Shown here: one piece after another, positions 24,200 to 37,080 of the stretch | Position numbering within the stretch: position 1 is the stretch's first letter | Layout: each line of letters opens with the position of its first letter | Assembly: GCA_009760885.1 (NCBI GenBank) | Contig: CM019715.1 | Coordinates: 20,636,503-20,700,502, forward strand | Source of the DNA: Achatina immaculata | Taxonomy: Eukaryota > Mollusca > Gastropoda > Stylommatophora > Achatinidae | Direction: 5' to 3' | Length of the DNA: 64,000 bases | Translations under genes and position numbers: made by a program | The notes under the pieces: generated by a model | What the model saw: the letters and a program-made list of their open reading frames with translations, nothing else | Told to the model about the DNA's origin: nothing | The model's database searches: none

Positions 24200-24490
24200 C
24201 AGTTTTAACAGTTTAACGCTGATATACAATATTAACAGTGTAGGGTTTATTTATTACAAAATTAACAATACAGGTGTTTAACTATCATGTACAATGTTAA
24301 CATTTGCAAGGTTTAACTCTCATGTACTATAAAGTTAACAGTACAGTTGTTTAACTCTCATGTACAATGTTAACAGTGCAGGGTTTAACTCTGATGTACT
24401 ACAAAATTAACAGTACAGGTGTTTCCTCTCATGTACAATGTTAACGGTGCAGGGTTTAACTCTGATGTACAGTGCTAACAGTGCTTTCAA
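24200..24490 (+). repeat. Diverged tandem repeat
   Basis: About six units of the type AACAGTGCAGGGTTTAACTC with TGATGTACAATGTT. Confidence 0.75.
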
Positions 24491-25220
24491 ATAAGACAAA
24501 ATGTTGGAGGAACGTTTTCTTGTGTAATGTTGAACTTGTTACATGACGTCCTTCTCCCCATGTTTCGACAGACTTCAAACGCAGGCATCAGAACGGATGT
24601 GGCATGAAACTTAGAAACTGATGAAAAGATCGAACTTCTCGACATACATTGACTTATTCCTTTCTAACCATGTTGAACGGTCGCACAATATAAGATAATG
24701 GGAGATAAGTCTTCATTATATCTTAATCATTGGTCCTGATTTCTGCTCCGATCTTCTGTCACATACATCTTTGTTCCAGTGCCAAACCGAGGCACATCTG
24801 AACATGTTACAGACATCTTTGAGTTGGTGCTCCCAGTTTGTAATTTCCTCTTGGTTATAGCTTTCAGTTTTTCGAGATTCCATGAATAAATATAGTTTAA
24901 GTGTTTCTCTATTATCGTTCATTAATACTGTAAGATATGAACTTTGGTTGAAGCGAAGGTGACTTTGTTGGATGGACACATTTTTTATTGTGAACGGTTA
25001 GTCGCAACTGACCTTTAACATGTTCGAGTGGTTTCCTTAGCAACAGACTGTACCATCACTAAAATCTAAGGGCAGCATGGCAGAAATAAACATGGTGTGC
25101 ATGGTGGCGGAGCCAGGTGAGAGACTTGATTCTTAAATGCGAGAAGTGTAGGCTATTAGCTAACTCTTTCCTCTCTGACTTCCCATTATTTAACACAATC
25201 TTCAGGACAACATCAGCAAA
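24490..25220. other. Unassigned region
   Basis: No gene is firmly recognised. A short open frame on the minus strand (24716-24979) has no motif I know. At 25077-25116 a possible start codon is followed after 40 nt by a donor-like CAG/GTGAGA, which could be a small first exon, but nothing supports it further. Confidence 0.35.
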
Positions 25221-26290
25221 CTACAGCATCCAGGTAACAACGGTAGTTAGTGTAAACATTGTCTGGAGGTAACAACTGTAGTTAGTGTAAACATTGTCTG
25301 GAGGTAACAACTGTAGTTAGTGTAAACATTGTCTGGAGGTAACAACTGTAGTTAGTGTAAACACTGTCTGGAGGTAACAACTGTAGTTAGTGTAAACATT
25401 GTCTGGAGGTAACAACTGTAGTTAGTGTAAACATTGTCTGGAGGTAACAACTGTAGTTAGTGTAAACACTGTCTGGAGGTAACAACTGTAGTTAGTGTAA
25501 ACATTGTCTGGAGGTAACAACTGTAGTTAGTGTAAACACTGTCTGGAGGTAACAACTGTAGTTAGTGTAAACACTGTCTGGAGGTAACAACTGTAGTTAG
25601 TGTAAACACTGTCTGGAGGTAACAACTGTAGTTAGTGTAAACACTGTCTGGAGGTAACAACTGTAGTTAGTGTAAACACTGTCTGGAGGTAACAACTGTA
25701 GTTAGTGTAAACACTGTCTGGAGGTAACAACTGTAGTTAGTGTAAACACTGTCTGGAGGTAACAACTGTAGTTAGTGTAAACATTGTCTGGAGGTAACAA
25801 CTGTAGTTAGTGTAAACATTGTCTGGAGGTAACAACTGTAGTTAGTGTAAACATTGTCTGGAGGTAACAACTGTAGTTAGTGTAAACATTGTCTGGAGGT
25901 AACAACTGTAGTTAGTGTAAACATTGTCTGGAGGTAACAACTGTAGTTAGTGTAAACATTGTCTGGAGGTAACAACTGTAGTTAGTGTAAACACTGTCTG
26001 GAGGTAACAACAGCAGTTATTGTAAACATTGTCTGGAGGTAACAACTGTAGTTAGTGTAAACATTGTCTGGAGGTAACAACTGTAGTTAGTGTAAACATT
26101 GTCTGGAGGTAACAACTGTAGTTAGTGTAAACATTGTCTGGAGGTAACAACTGTAGTTAGTGTAAACATTGTCTGGAGGTAACAACTGTAGTTACTGTAA
26201 ACTTGTTCGGGTAACAACTGTAGTTAGTGTAAACATTGTCTGGAGGTAACAACTGTAGTTACTGTAAACTTGTTCGGGTAACAACTGTAG
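25220..26290 (+). repeat. 35-bp minisatellite
   Basis: About 30 units of GGAGGTAACAACTGTAGTTA plus GTGTAAACATTGTCT, very uniform, with blocks of ACATTG and ACACTG variants. The last units change to a CTTGTTCGGGTAACAACTG form. Confidence 0.95.
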
Positions 26291-26299
26291 TTAGTGTTA

Positions 26300-26985
26300 A
26301 TATTGTTAATAGCCGTAGTTCCCATTAATCAAAATGGAAAAATTCACATTGAAGGGAAAGATATTGAAGAGGTAAATCAATTTGCATACCTCGGCAGCTA
26401 CATAGACCAGGATGGTGACACCAGAAAGGAAGTTAGAATTAGAATTGCAACAGCAGCATCGATCTTCAAGAATCTTGAGAACATATGGAATTCAAAAGTT
26501 ATAAGCACAAAACCAAGTTACGACTATTCAATTCAAATGTGATATCCACCCTCATTTATGCATGCGAAAGCTGGAAAACAACTAAAGAAACCGACAAGAA
26601 TTAAACTCTTTTGAAAACAAATGCCTAAGGAAAATATTCTACATCAAGTGGAACGAATTCAAAAACAATGCCGAGATAAGACAGATGACTGAACAACAAC
26701 CAGTCTCATGGGTGATCAGGAAAAGGAGATGGACATATGTTGGTCACGTGATGAGAAGAAACAGTCAGAGAATCCCAAAACAAGCTATAAAATGGAACAC
26801 AACAGGCCGAAGAAAAAGAGGCAGACCGCGTGAAACTCTGAAGAGGACTTCAGCAAATTTAAAAGGCATAAAATCCCTTGATGAGGTTGAAAGACTCGAC
26901 GAAGACAGGAAAAATTGGTGAACTACTTTGCGAGCCCTATGTGACGTTTAACGGCACGGGAAGGATATAAGATATAAGAATAGCT
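26300..26985 (+). mobile_element. RTE-like LINE 3' fragment inside a minisatellite
   Basis: Encodes INQNGKIHIEGKDIEEVNQF and AYLGSYIDQDGDTRKEVR (end of reverse-transcriptase region), then after a frame break VIRKRRWTYVGHVMRRN and TTGRRKRGRPRETLKR, the usual RTE-type C-terminus. Ends at GACGTTTAACGGCACGG and ATATAAG. The minisatellite resumes right after it. Confidence 0.85.
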
Positions 26986-28125
26986 GTAGTTAGTGTTAAT
27001 ATTATTCGGGTAACAGCCATAGTTAGTGTTAATATTGTTCGCGTAACAGCCGTAGTTAGTGTTAATATTGTTCGGGTAACAGCCGTAGATAGTGTTAATA
27101 TTGTTCGGGTAACAGCCGTAGTTAGTGTTAATATTGTTCGGGTAACAGCCGTAGATAGTGTTAATATTGTTCGGGTAACAGCCGTAATAGTGTTAATATT
27201 GTTCGGGTAACAGCCGTAGATAGTGTTAATATTGTTCAGGTAACAGCCGTAGATAGTGTTAATATTGTTCGGGTAACAGCCGTAGATAGTGTTAATATTG
27301 TTCGGGTAACAGCCGTAGATAGTGTTAATATTGTTCGGGTAACAGCCGTAGATAGTGTTAATATTGTTCGGGTAACAGCCGCAGTTAGTGTTAATATTGT
27401 TCGGTAACAGCCGTAGTTAGTGTTAATATTGTTCAGGTAACAGCCGTAGATAGTGTTAATATTGTTCGGGTAACAGCCGTAGATAGTGTTAATATTGTTC
27501 GGGTAACAGCCGTAGATAGTGATAATATTGTTCGGGTAACAGCCGTAGATAGTGTTAATATTGTTCGGGTAACAGCCGTAGATAGTGTTAATATTGTTCA
27601 GGTAACAGCCGTAGATAGTGTTAATATTGTTCGGGTAACAGCCGTAGATAGTGTTAATATTGTTCGGGTAACAGCCGTAGATAGTGTTAATATTGTTCGG
27701 GTAACAGCCGTAGATAGTGTTAATATTGTTCGGGTAACAGCCGCAGTTAGTGTTAATATTGTTCGAGTAACAGCCGCAGTTAGTGTTAATATTGTTCAGG
27801 TAACAGCCGTAGATTAGTGTTAATATTGTTCAGGGTAACAGCCGTAGATAGTGTTAATATTGTTCGGGTAACAGCCGTAGATAGTGATAATATTGTTCGG
27901 GTAACAGCCGTAGATAGTGTTAATATTGTTCGGGTAACAGCCGTAGATAGTGTTAATATTGTTCGGGTAACAGCCGTAGATAGTGTTAATATTGTTCAGG
28001 TAACAGCCGCAGTTAGTGTTAATATTGTTCAGGTAACAGCCGCAGTTAGTGTTAATATTGTTCAGGTAACAGCCGTAGATAGTGTTAATATTGTTCAGGT
28101 AACAGCCGCAGTTAGTGTAAACACT
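26985..28125 (+). repeat. 33-bp minisatellite related to the 35-bp array
   Basis: About 34 units of GTAACAGCCGTAGATAGTGT plus TAATATTGTTCGG. It shares the plan GTAACA..GTAGTTAGTGT with the 35-bp array to its left. 33 bp is 11 codons, so one frame is open for 105 residues (27817-28134); I regard this as chance. Confidence 0.94.
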
Positions 28126-28139
28126 GACACCTAGTGACT

Positions 28140-28592
28140 AGTAAATTGCTAGCAGATTGCTCCAAGCTCTCTGTGCTCCTTTAAAACTAAACCACTACTC
28201 AAAGCCACGGTACAGCTGCTGAAAATAAACTGAAACTTTTTTTTTCCTTGACGAAATGAGCATTTGTTTTTCTTGGAACTGTCGTTTATTGTTTCACGAT
28301 GAATGTGACATTGTCATTTTTACGTAAAAAGGAAAAAAATTGTGAATCCTCTTTACGGTGTTTAGCTGCGTTTTATTTGTCGTTATCTGCTTTATTATTT
28401 TTTTCTTCTGCACTGCTGTTTGCTTTGAACATCTTCAACCATATTTCATTAAATGTTTTTTTAAGCGTTATGTGTTAGTTTTTGATGAGCTTATTGTAAA
28501 TGCCGTAATTTATTCAACATTTTATGAGGGATAATTGTATTATCATTTTTGGTTAACCATTGTACGTTGTTTGTACACTTCTCATGTGTTTG

Positions 28593-28632
<40 letters not shown>

Positions 28633-29600
28633 GTAAGCATAATAGGATGAAAGTTTCATGACGTATGTGATGTGAGATTTCACAGATGCCCGTATGTGAT
28701 ATTTTAATGGAAACACTTCCGTATAAATGCTAAACCATTCCTCAAACATCACAGTGCTGTGATTTCTGGATGTAAATATTCACCTTTACTGTACAACACG
28801 TGTACGTTGGCTAAAGATGTACTTAAAGCTTCCCCAGTGTCCTTATCTCTGTATCGGAAGTTTTGTTACGTTAAAACTCTATCTCGGAATGTTCCAGGTT
28901 CTTGAAATCAGGGTCTTGAAGCTTTCTTCTTGTCAAAATATGCCGGAGAATATGAAATGAGTTTGTGACACGAAGTATCAGGATAGCTTTAGCAAGGATT
29001 ATGGTGAACTGATTTCTTCCAGCTAAGAGTAGAAGATGACAAGTTTACTCTCCGAACACATTCAAAGAAACGACTTTGTTACTGAATTGCCTAAATTGGA
29101 ATCTTTAAAACGTGTGAATTCATCATGTTTCCAGATAATTATTTATTCTGCTGAATATTTGCAAGGTTTCGTGGCTACCCTGCCACTGTGGAAGAGAAAT
29201 GTTTGCACATTTTCAAATGTAGAAGAAAGTTATTTATCAAGATGGGATGTGGATAAGAATATTCCTCGTGGAGATGGAATATCAAATATTCTTTCAGTCG
29301 AGAGAGTGAGAGAGAGAGAGAGAGAAAGAAAGAAAGAGAGAGAAAGAGAGAACGAGAGAGATGAACGTCCACTTGGATACACTTAAAAACCTTCGACTTT
29401 TAAAAATTTCCTATAAAGAAGGTTTAAAATGTCAGCCTGCTCTTGGCTGATATTAGGCTGATAATGCTGCAAAAACTATTTAGGCTAAGCTGGTCCAAAA
29501 AAAAAAAAAAGATCTTTGGCAGTTTTAGAATGATTTTGAGAAGCTTCCTTCTCCTGAATCAAATGTCACAGAAATATTTGGAAATATTCTTAAAGCAGTA
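28140..29600. other. Region without recognised gene
   Basis: AT-rich sequence with (TA)n at about 28595-28630 and a GA-rich tract at about 29300-29362. Nothing else identified. Confidence 0.6.
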
Positions 29601-29601
29601 A

Positions 29602-29862
29602 GGCTGCCTGGTTAACCAAGTGGTTAGGCGCTAGGTTTACTAATTCGGTGCTACCAGGTTCAGCCCCAGCAGTGGGATTTTTTTTATGGTACAGACACAC
29701 ACAAAAACTGGCCTCGGGGTCCACCCAGCCTCTAAAAATGGGTACCAGAGAAACCAGAGAAGGCAAAGCAGCCAGGCGTGATACTGACCACGTCATACTT
29801 TCATGTGCCGAAGGTCATGGAAAATACGGGCCTAACACCGTATTCCCCAATATGTCTTAATA
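29602..29862 (+). mobile_element. tRNA-derived SINE
   Basis: The head has a box A-like TAACCAAGTGG at 29613-29623 and a box B-like GGTTCAGCCCC at 29657-29667, the spacing of an RNA polymerase III tRNA promoter. A non-tRNA body follows (GGCCTCGGGGTCCACCC) up to TATGTCTTAATATAATGG. It does not fold as an intact tRNA gene, so a SINE is the better call. Confidence 0.78.
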
Positions 29863-30324
29863 TAATGGAAACGAGAATTTTACCTTTTTTACTTAAAGCA
29901 TTAAATATACAAGTATACCAGCAGCCAGAGGTCACGTCATGAGCTGAAATGAAAGTAAAAACATTTTGAAGGCTGATCTCTTACACCTGATTCAGTCGCC
30001 AGTCTTCGCTGCTGCCTCTCCAATACCAAAGGACCTTCCCAGACCGCTAATGATGAGTTTATATATTTGCAGTTCCACTCTTGGAACAGGTAGGTGTTCC
30101 CATCTTCGTCTCGACCTCATCATTCAAGAATCTCCACCCGACCTTTGTGACTTCATCTAGTCCCCGGCATTAATTTCCAGCCTTTTTTTTTAAGATCCGA
30201 GGACTATTTTTCTAGCCACATTTCTAAGTTGTGCACCGCCAGTTTATATGTAATATATAATGCTAAAAACCCTTAATTGTTTTTGTACAATAATGGCACT
30301 TAATGCCAAATTGATAACACATTC

Positions 30325-30372
30325 AAAGACAAGTTAAATAATGTGCCGCGGACCGTAAGTTGGAAACCACTG
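30325..30372 (+). mobile_element. Possible hAT-type transposon end
   Basis: GTGCCGCGGACCGTAAGT followed by TGGAAACCACTG resembles the terminal inverted repeat (CAGTGGTTTCCAA) of hAT-like elements. I could not find the opposite end nearby, so it may be a solo remnant. Confidence 0.4.
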
Positions 30373-30694
30373 TCCTATGGATGGGAAATATGCTATATAA
30401 AACATACGTGCTTGAGCTCATCTTGCACCAGACAAGTAAAAAGATGAAGACACTGATTTCCTATTTCTTCACATTCAGTACATTTAGGAAAGGGAAATAA
30501 CTAGAAATTTTATACCCCAACATGGATGCTATAAGTGACTTAAGTTATATCTGTTATGTCTGTTATATTTGTTATATCGTATTTTGCAGATGAACATGTA
30601 CAGTTATTGTTTTGTTTTGTTTAATTGTTGCTTTAACAGAGAATTAAAGAGTAATAATGAAATAACAAAGATTTTTAAAAACTGTTATTTCTTG

Positions 30695-31160
30695 CATTTT
30701 TGTACTTGTAGTTTGTGTCTTTGTACTAAGTGTAGTGATGTATATGTTTGTGTCTTTGTACTAAGTGTAGTGATGTATATGTTTGTGTCTTTGTACTAAG
30801 TGTAGTGATGTATATGTTTGTGTCTTTGTACTAAGTGTAGTGATGTATATGTGTGTGTCTTTGTACTAAGTGTAGTGATGTATATGTTTGTGTCTTTGTA
30901 CTAAGTGTAGTGATGTATATGTTTGTGTCTTTGTACTAAGTGTAGTGATGTATATGTGTGTGTCTTTGTACTAAGTGTAGTGATGTATATGTTTGTGTCT
31001 TTGTACTAAGTGTAGTGATGTATATGTTTGTGTCTTTGTACTAAGTGTAGTGATGTATATGTTTGTGTCTTTGTACTAAGTGTAGTGATGTATATGTTTG
31101 TGTCTTTGTACTCAGTGTAGTGATGTATATGTTTGTGTCTTTGTACTAAGTGTAGTGATG
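30695..31160 (+). repeat. 35-bp minisatellite
   Basis: About 13 nearly identical units of TGTGTCTTTGTACTAAGTGT plus AGTGATGTATATGTT. Confidence 0.94.
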
Positions 31161-31381
31161 GAGCTATATGTGTATATATCGAGTATTGATGATGAGGATA
31201 CAGCTTTCTTCTTCTTTTCTGTTCCATGGAACTGTCAGTAAATGTTCTTTTGCGGTCAGTATGTTCAAGAGAAGTGTTGTATGGGGTGCATGGGAGAAAA
31301 TGAAACAGTGTAGAGTTTGTTACAGCTTATCAAATGATTTCCTATTTTATTTCTTCCGAGCTTTGTCAAGGCTATAGTTTT

Positions 31382-31390
31382 ATCTACCTA

Positions 31391-31425
<35 letters not shown>

Positions 31426-31835
31426 ACCTACCTACCTACCTACCTACCAACCCACCCACCTATTTAACTACCTAACTACCTACCAACCCACCCACCCACC
31501 TATTTAACTACCTAACTACCTACCTATCCACCCACCTACCTACTTACCTTACTATCCACCCACCACACACCTATTTAACTATCTACCTACCTACCCACCG
31601 ACCGACCTACCGACCTACCTACCCACCCACCCACCCACTTATTTAACTACCTAATTACCTACTTATCCACCCACCTACCTACTTACCTAACTATCCACCC
31701 ACCACACACCTATTTAACTACCTACCTACCCACCGACCGACCTACCCACCTACCTACACACAAACTACCTAGCCACCCACTACCTAGCCACCTACCTACC
31801 TACTTACCACCCACTTATCTGCCTACCTACCTAGC
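31382..31835 (+). repeat. CCTA/CCCA tetranucleotide tract
   Basis: CTACCTACCTGCCTGC start followed by mixed CCTA, CCCA and CTAA units, with a longer repeated block containing TATTTAACTACCTA. Confidence 0.9.
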
Positions 31836-31859
31836 TTTCCCACATGAAAGAAAATTGAA

Positions 31860-33765
31860 CATCCTACAACTTCTCCCAAATTTTTAACAAACCTACTAGG
31901 GTAACTGAATCGTCATCAACATTAATAGATCACATATATGTAGCTCATCAAGGAAACATTACTGAATGTACTGTCCCTTATGTGTCGCTGAATGATCACT
32001 GCCTGGTCTGTTGTACTTGGTTGCATAAGGGGTATAAAATGCCTAAACACAAACATACCAGCATTACATATAAGAACTTTAAAGACTTTAACTTGGAATT
32101 ATTTTAACTGATCTAAAAGCTTTGCCTCTTGCATATGTTTACCAGTTAACCAATCCAGACGAGGCTATCGAATACTGGACCAAAATCTTTCGAAATATTT
32201 TTGACAAGCACGTCTCCATGTTATATACTTATACACTAATTATTGTGTGTTACTGGAAAGCGATAAATACTCTAGTAAATAAAAGAAAGCAATCTGACAT
32301 ACAAACAAATAATCATGAACATGCTTGCACAAACTTCAGTGAACATTTTAGGGAAGAAATTCGTATTCTAAAATCTTCAATACCGGCCCCTACTTGCGAT
32401 CTGAGTGTGCAAGAAACTTACAGCGACAGTAAATGTGTAAAGCTAAAACAATTATTTCTTTCCTCACAGTTGGTGAAGTTTATAACTACACTCGGTCTTT
32501 AGAGAACATTAACTGAGCATGATGTGAAGACATTAGCAAAAAGACACTACGCTACTAGAGACCTCTCAAACTATAGACCCATATCCATTCTATCATCATT
32601 ATCTAAACATCTTGAAAAACATATACAAAAGTTAACACTGCTACACATGCAGAAAAACAATCTACTAATAGACATTCAGTCAGGTTTTAGACTAAACTAC
32701 TCCTGCCACACAGTATTAACTAAAATGACCGAGAACTGGCTATCTGACATAAATGATGATAAATTGTGTGGTGTTGTCTTTGCCTTCGATATGATTGAGA
32801 AATGTTTGCAAAAAAGTTGGAAGGTTATAGATTACACCCTGAACTGATAAAACTTTTCTCTCAGATAGAAAACAAGTAGTTTGCTTCAGAAATAAAATAT
32901 GACTCATCACTGAGGGATAATGGTATCCCTCAAGGTTCCACTCTTGATCTTCTTCTCTTTGTTGTCTGCATTAACGATTTACCACTACATTTAAAGCACT
33001 CTTCACGTGACCTTTTTGCTGATGACTGCGCCATTTTCAGTAGTGACTATGAAATAAATGACCTACAGAAAACGCTACAAAATGACATAAACAGTTTGAT
33101 TAAATGGAGTAATAATAATTGTATGTTGATAAACACCAACAAAACAAAATCTATGCTTATCACTACAAGACAGAAAGTGCCGAATGCAACAAAAACTACA
33201 CTACGGCTTTGTACTGGGACTACAGAAATACAAAACGTTCATGAGCATAAAACTCTCAGACTCACCACTGATCAACATTTAACTTGGAATTCTCACGTGC
33301 ATAGTCTAACAAACTTGATAGCACAGAATGTTTACCAGCTAGCCAAAATTAAACACTTTATCGACCAAGACATGAGAAAGACATACTACATATCACATAT
33401 ACAAACACATTTAAATCACTGCTCTACAGTCTGGGATGGATGCTCCGTCTCAAACACAAAAAAGTCCCACTCACATCAAAAACGAGCATTATGTCTGATT
33501 TGTGGCAAACACTGCAGATCAGTATAAAAAACTAGAAATTCTACCTCTCAAATATAGAATTATTTTTAACAAACTCACATTTGTTCCTAGAACTTTGTCC
33601 CACAATGCTCCGTCTTACTTGTGGCCATTGTTTACCTTCCAGCACTAAACATAACCAACGATTAAGAAACTACCTTGTTCCTAAACCCAGGCTAGATCTG
33701 TACACGAAAAACCGTGCATATTCTGTGGTACAGCTCTGGAACTCCATCCCTACCATCTAAACTCT
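31860..33765 (+). pseudogene. Degenerate LINE of CR1/L2 type
   Basis: Starts in the endonuclease end (TRVTESSSTLIDHIYVAHQG, SLNDHCLV), continues through a linker (DEAIEYWTKIFRNIFDKHV), then reverse-transcriptase blocks: DLSNYRPISILSSLSKHLEK, QSGFRLNYSCHTVLTK, LFADDCAIFS (catalytic FADD) and LIKWSNNNCMLINTNKTKS, and a C-terminal part near 33540-33760 (RTLSHNAPSYLWPLF, GTALELH). Several stops and frameshifts make it dead. The sequence order is that of CR1/L2/Rex-type LINEs. 5' truncated; it ends in a TAA/TCA tail. Confidence 0.85.
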
Positions 33766-33785
33766 ATTAATAATAATCATCATCA

Positions 33786-36060
33786 GGTGCCGTGCCGGTT
33801 GGCGTTGGCTATTATGCTTCTCCAGAGTACACGATCTTTCATGCAGGCCATCAGCTCAGTTGGTGATCTCCTCTCACACCATCCCGTCAGACTGTCCAGT
33901 ATCATTTCTCTTGGTCTTCCTCTTGATCTTCTTCCTTCTATTTTTCTTGTTGTTATAATATTTTCAATGCCCCCTCTTGTCACTACATGTCCTATGAAGG
34001 TACATTGTCTCTCTCTTATCTTTTTGACAAGATTTTTTTTATCTTTCCAGCTCTTCTCATACATTCTTCATTAGTTATTTTTGCTGTCCAGGGGATTCGC
34101 AACATTCTTCTAATAAACCACATTTCTGCTGCTTCCAAAGATTTTTGCGCAGACTTGCCTATTGTCCGTGATTCACTTTCATATAACAAGATAGGTTCAA
34201 TATAGCATTTTAGGACTCGTTTTCAAACATTCTTTGATAAGGATGTGTTGTATAATACGTTTCTCATTCTCTGAAATGCAGTCTTTGCTTGGCCTATTCT
34301 GTTCCTAATTTCTGTTCTGCATTTCCCATCTGAAGCTATTACTGCTCCAAGGTATGTGGATTTCTTCACCTGCTTTAGAATAGTTCCGTTTACTTTTGTA
34401 CTGCATGTTGGTGGATTCTGTTTCTTAGATATAACCATAGTCTCTGTCTTTTTGATGTTCAAAGTAAGGCATTTCTGTTCACTTTCTTTGGCGAATTTAT
34501 CCAAGAGATTTTGCAGTTCTTGTTGGTTCTCAGCTATCAGTACTGTGTCGTCAACATACCGAAGGTTGTTAATATTGTATCCTCCAATTTTTATGCCTGG
34601 TTCTGTGATGATCGTTCTTAGAATATTCTCGCTGTACAGAGAAAAAAGATCTGGAGATAGTACACATCGTTATGTGACATGAGAGACTGATAGTCCAGTG
34701 GTCATCACATTCCTTTGCACCTGGTTTCTTTGGTAGTGCTATAAACGTGGATTTAATCAGGTCACTGGGAATATAACCACTGTTGTAAATATCATTCAGT
34801 AACTTGGTTATTATTTTTATTCTTGTCTCGTCTAGTGCCTCTATTTCTTCTACTGTTTATTATCAGGCCCAGTCGCTTTTCCTTTCTTCATGTGTTTGAT
34901 GGCATCTATGATTTCATCTTCAGGTATTGGTGGTCCATCACAGTTTTCAGTATCTGGTGTTAATTCTGGTCTTTCTCCTCCATTTAGCTCACCGATGTAC
35001 TCTGTCCACCTGTCCACAATGTCTTCTTTTCCCATTAACATTTTACCTTCGTTCGATTTCAGGGATCCTGTGGTATATTTTGTTTTCCTGCCTGTGAGTC
35101 CACTAATTCGTTTGTGCATGTTTTTGCTGTCTTTATTATGAGAGTCCTCTATCTGTCTGCACTGTTCATGTAACCACACTTCTTTTGCATCTCTGCATTT
35201 GCGTCTTATTTCTTTATTTGTCTTGCTATATTTTTTCTCGTTATTTTTACTCCTCCTCCTCTTGTCTATCAGTCCTAAGATGTCGCCTGTCATCCATTTA
35301 TTTTTAGAGGCTTCTTTTTGTGGTGGTATTATCTCCTTAACATTGCCCATTGTTCATCTACACTATTTATCTTTGCTATTGCATTGTATCTATTTGTTAT
35401 AATAACTTTGTATTGTTCTCCCAGTTCTTGGTCATTTTTAAGGAGTTCTGTATTCAGTTTGATGTTTCTCACTTTTCTGCATGCTTTCTTTAGCTTTATT
35501 CTAATTTTTCCACAGAGTGGATCATGGTCACTATTGCAGTCAGCTCCTGGCATAGTTTTTGTTGTCAGTAATGCATTCCGGAATTGTTTGTTGATTAATA
35601 CGTAGTCTATCTGGTTAAAAGTCTTTTTGTCTGGGCTGCACCACGTTGCCAGTCTTCGAGGATGTTGTTTAAACCAGGTGTTTCCTACAACCCTGCTGTG
35701 TATTCTTGCCCATTCAATTAATTTACTACCACTGTCACTACTCTCCCCCAGTCCATAGTCACCAACATGTCTGAAGTTCTTCCTTTACCAACTTTGGCAT
35801 TAAAATCTCCCATGACTATGGTAACTTCATGTGACTTTGTGTGTTTTAGGTCTGTCTCTATGTCACCATAAAATAGCTGTACATCTTCTTCAAAACTTTC
35901 AGATGTTGGAGAGTACACTTGTATAATACATCACCTTTTAACTCAAGCCTTTTTCAATATTTACTGGCTTGTAACTATATGCCTCTACAGAATATCTAAT
36001 ACCCTCTCATACCACCACTCGCCAGCCACCGCGTCCTTTTCTAAAAGAACATAGTTCTAA
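33786..36060 (-). pseudogene. Degenerate RTE-like LINE, family B
   Basis: Reading from 36060 down: endonuclease pieces (VYSPTSESFEEDV, IVMGDFNAKVGKG, DCNSDHDPL), connector (WMTGDILGLIDKRRRSKNN), start of RT (MKKGKATGPDN), then a loss of the palm entry, then NNLRYVDDTVLIAENQQELQ (YVDD), and a C-terminal block RQCTFIGHVVTRGG with EGRRSRGRPREMILDSLTGW. Stops and frameshifts throughout, with a probable internal deletion near 34680. The 3' end (CGGCACGGCACC) is followed by a TGA-type tail at 33785. Confidence 0.85.
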
Positions 36061-36079
36061 ACATAATTTGTTAGATCTT

Positions 36080-36656
36080 GTATCTTGGATCGCTACTAAC
36101 TAATAATGGAGATACAATGAGGGAAATTAAAAGGAGGACATCTATCGCTCTTCAGAAAGTAAAACAAATAAAGAATCTGTGGAGAGGAGCAGACAGAACC
36201 ACAAAAATAAGATTTTTAAGGGCATGCATCTTTCCCATAGCAACATATGCCTGTGAGACCTGGACACTTAACAAAACAGCTAAGAAACACATAAATGCCT
36301 TTGAATGTAAATGCTACAGAAGAGTTCTCCAAATATCGTGGACACAAAAAAGAACAAATATATCTATACTACAAGAGCTTAATATTGAAGAAGGCTGGCT
36401 AGTGAAGAGGATAAAGAGAGAAAACTGAAATATTTTGGACACATTAAACGTCATGATAATTTAGAGAAGACCGTATTGGAAGGATACATAATGGGAAAAA
36501 GAAAAAGAGGAAGACCAAGACGAAGATGGCTGCAAGACATCGTTGACGATCTGGAAATGGATGCAACAGCAGCAGGCCATCTTGCTCACAACCGAGAGGC
36601 CTACAGGAGTGCTGTTTGGGAGGCAAAGTTCCGCAAGGGACATGCAAATGAATGAA
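36080..36656 (+). pseudogene. LINE 3' fragment, family C
   Basis: Encodes LGSLLTNNGDTMREIKRRTS, IFPIATYACETWTLNKTAKK, CYRRVLQISWTQKRTN, then after one stop KYFGHIKRHDNLEKTVLEGY, GKRKRGRPRRRWLQDIVDDL. This is the C-terminal half of a LINE reverse-transcriptase ORF, ending in a GAAT tail (TGAATGAATGAATG). Confidence 0.83.
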
Positions 36657-36877
36657 TGAATGAATGTATCTTGTTAGAAATTATCTTAGTAAATATGCTA
36701 GAGTGGAATGTCAGAACAACTCCACTGAAAATGTATTTGTGTTTGTGTATGTACATGAGTGTGCGCTATCTTGTTACATACCTCTTATATAGTTCATTAT
36801 CCTATATTTGTGAATTTAATATTTTCATCTCGCATTTTTAGGTATTTTTTCATGTACTTATATACATATAGTTTCAT

Positions 36878-36939
<62 letters not shown>

Positions 36940-37080
36940 TGTAACTTTGTATACATTATTAACTCGAGTGTGTGGGGAGAATGAATGATGGAGATACAAA
37001 GTGTGGAATGTAAGACGGGCCTGCGAGTCCAATTCTTCAAACTTTAAAAAATAAAGATCTTACATTCATTCATCCTACCC
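36657..37080. repeat. (TA)n microsatellite and AT-rich spacer
   Basis: (TA)n at about 36880-36935. The flanks show no gene. AATAAAGATC near 37052 resembles a poly(A) signal but no transcript can be tied to it. Confidence 0.7.

Noticed and set aside
27817..28134. 105-codon repeat protein (RVTAVDSVNIV units)
   Set aside because: Open only because 33 bp is a multiple of three; no promoter, no homologue known to me and no splice context.
29602..29675. A tRNA gene
   Set aside because: Pol III boxes are present but the sequence does not close an acceptor stem and continues into a SINE body.
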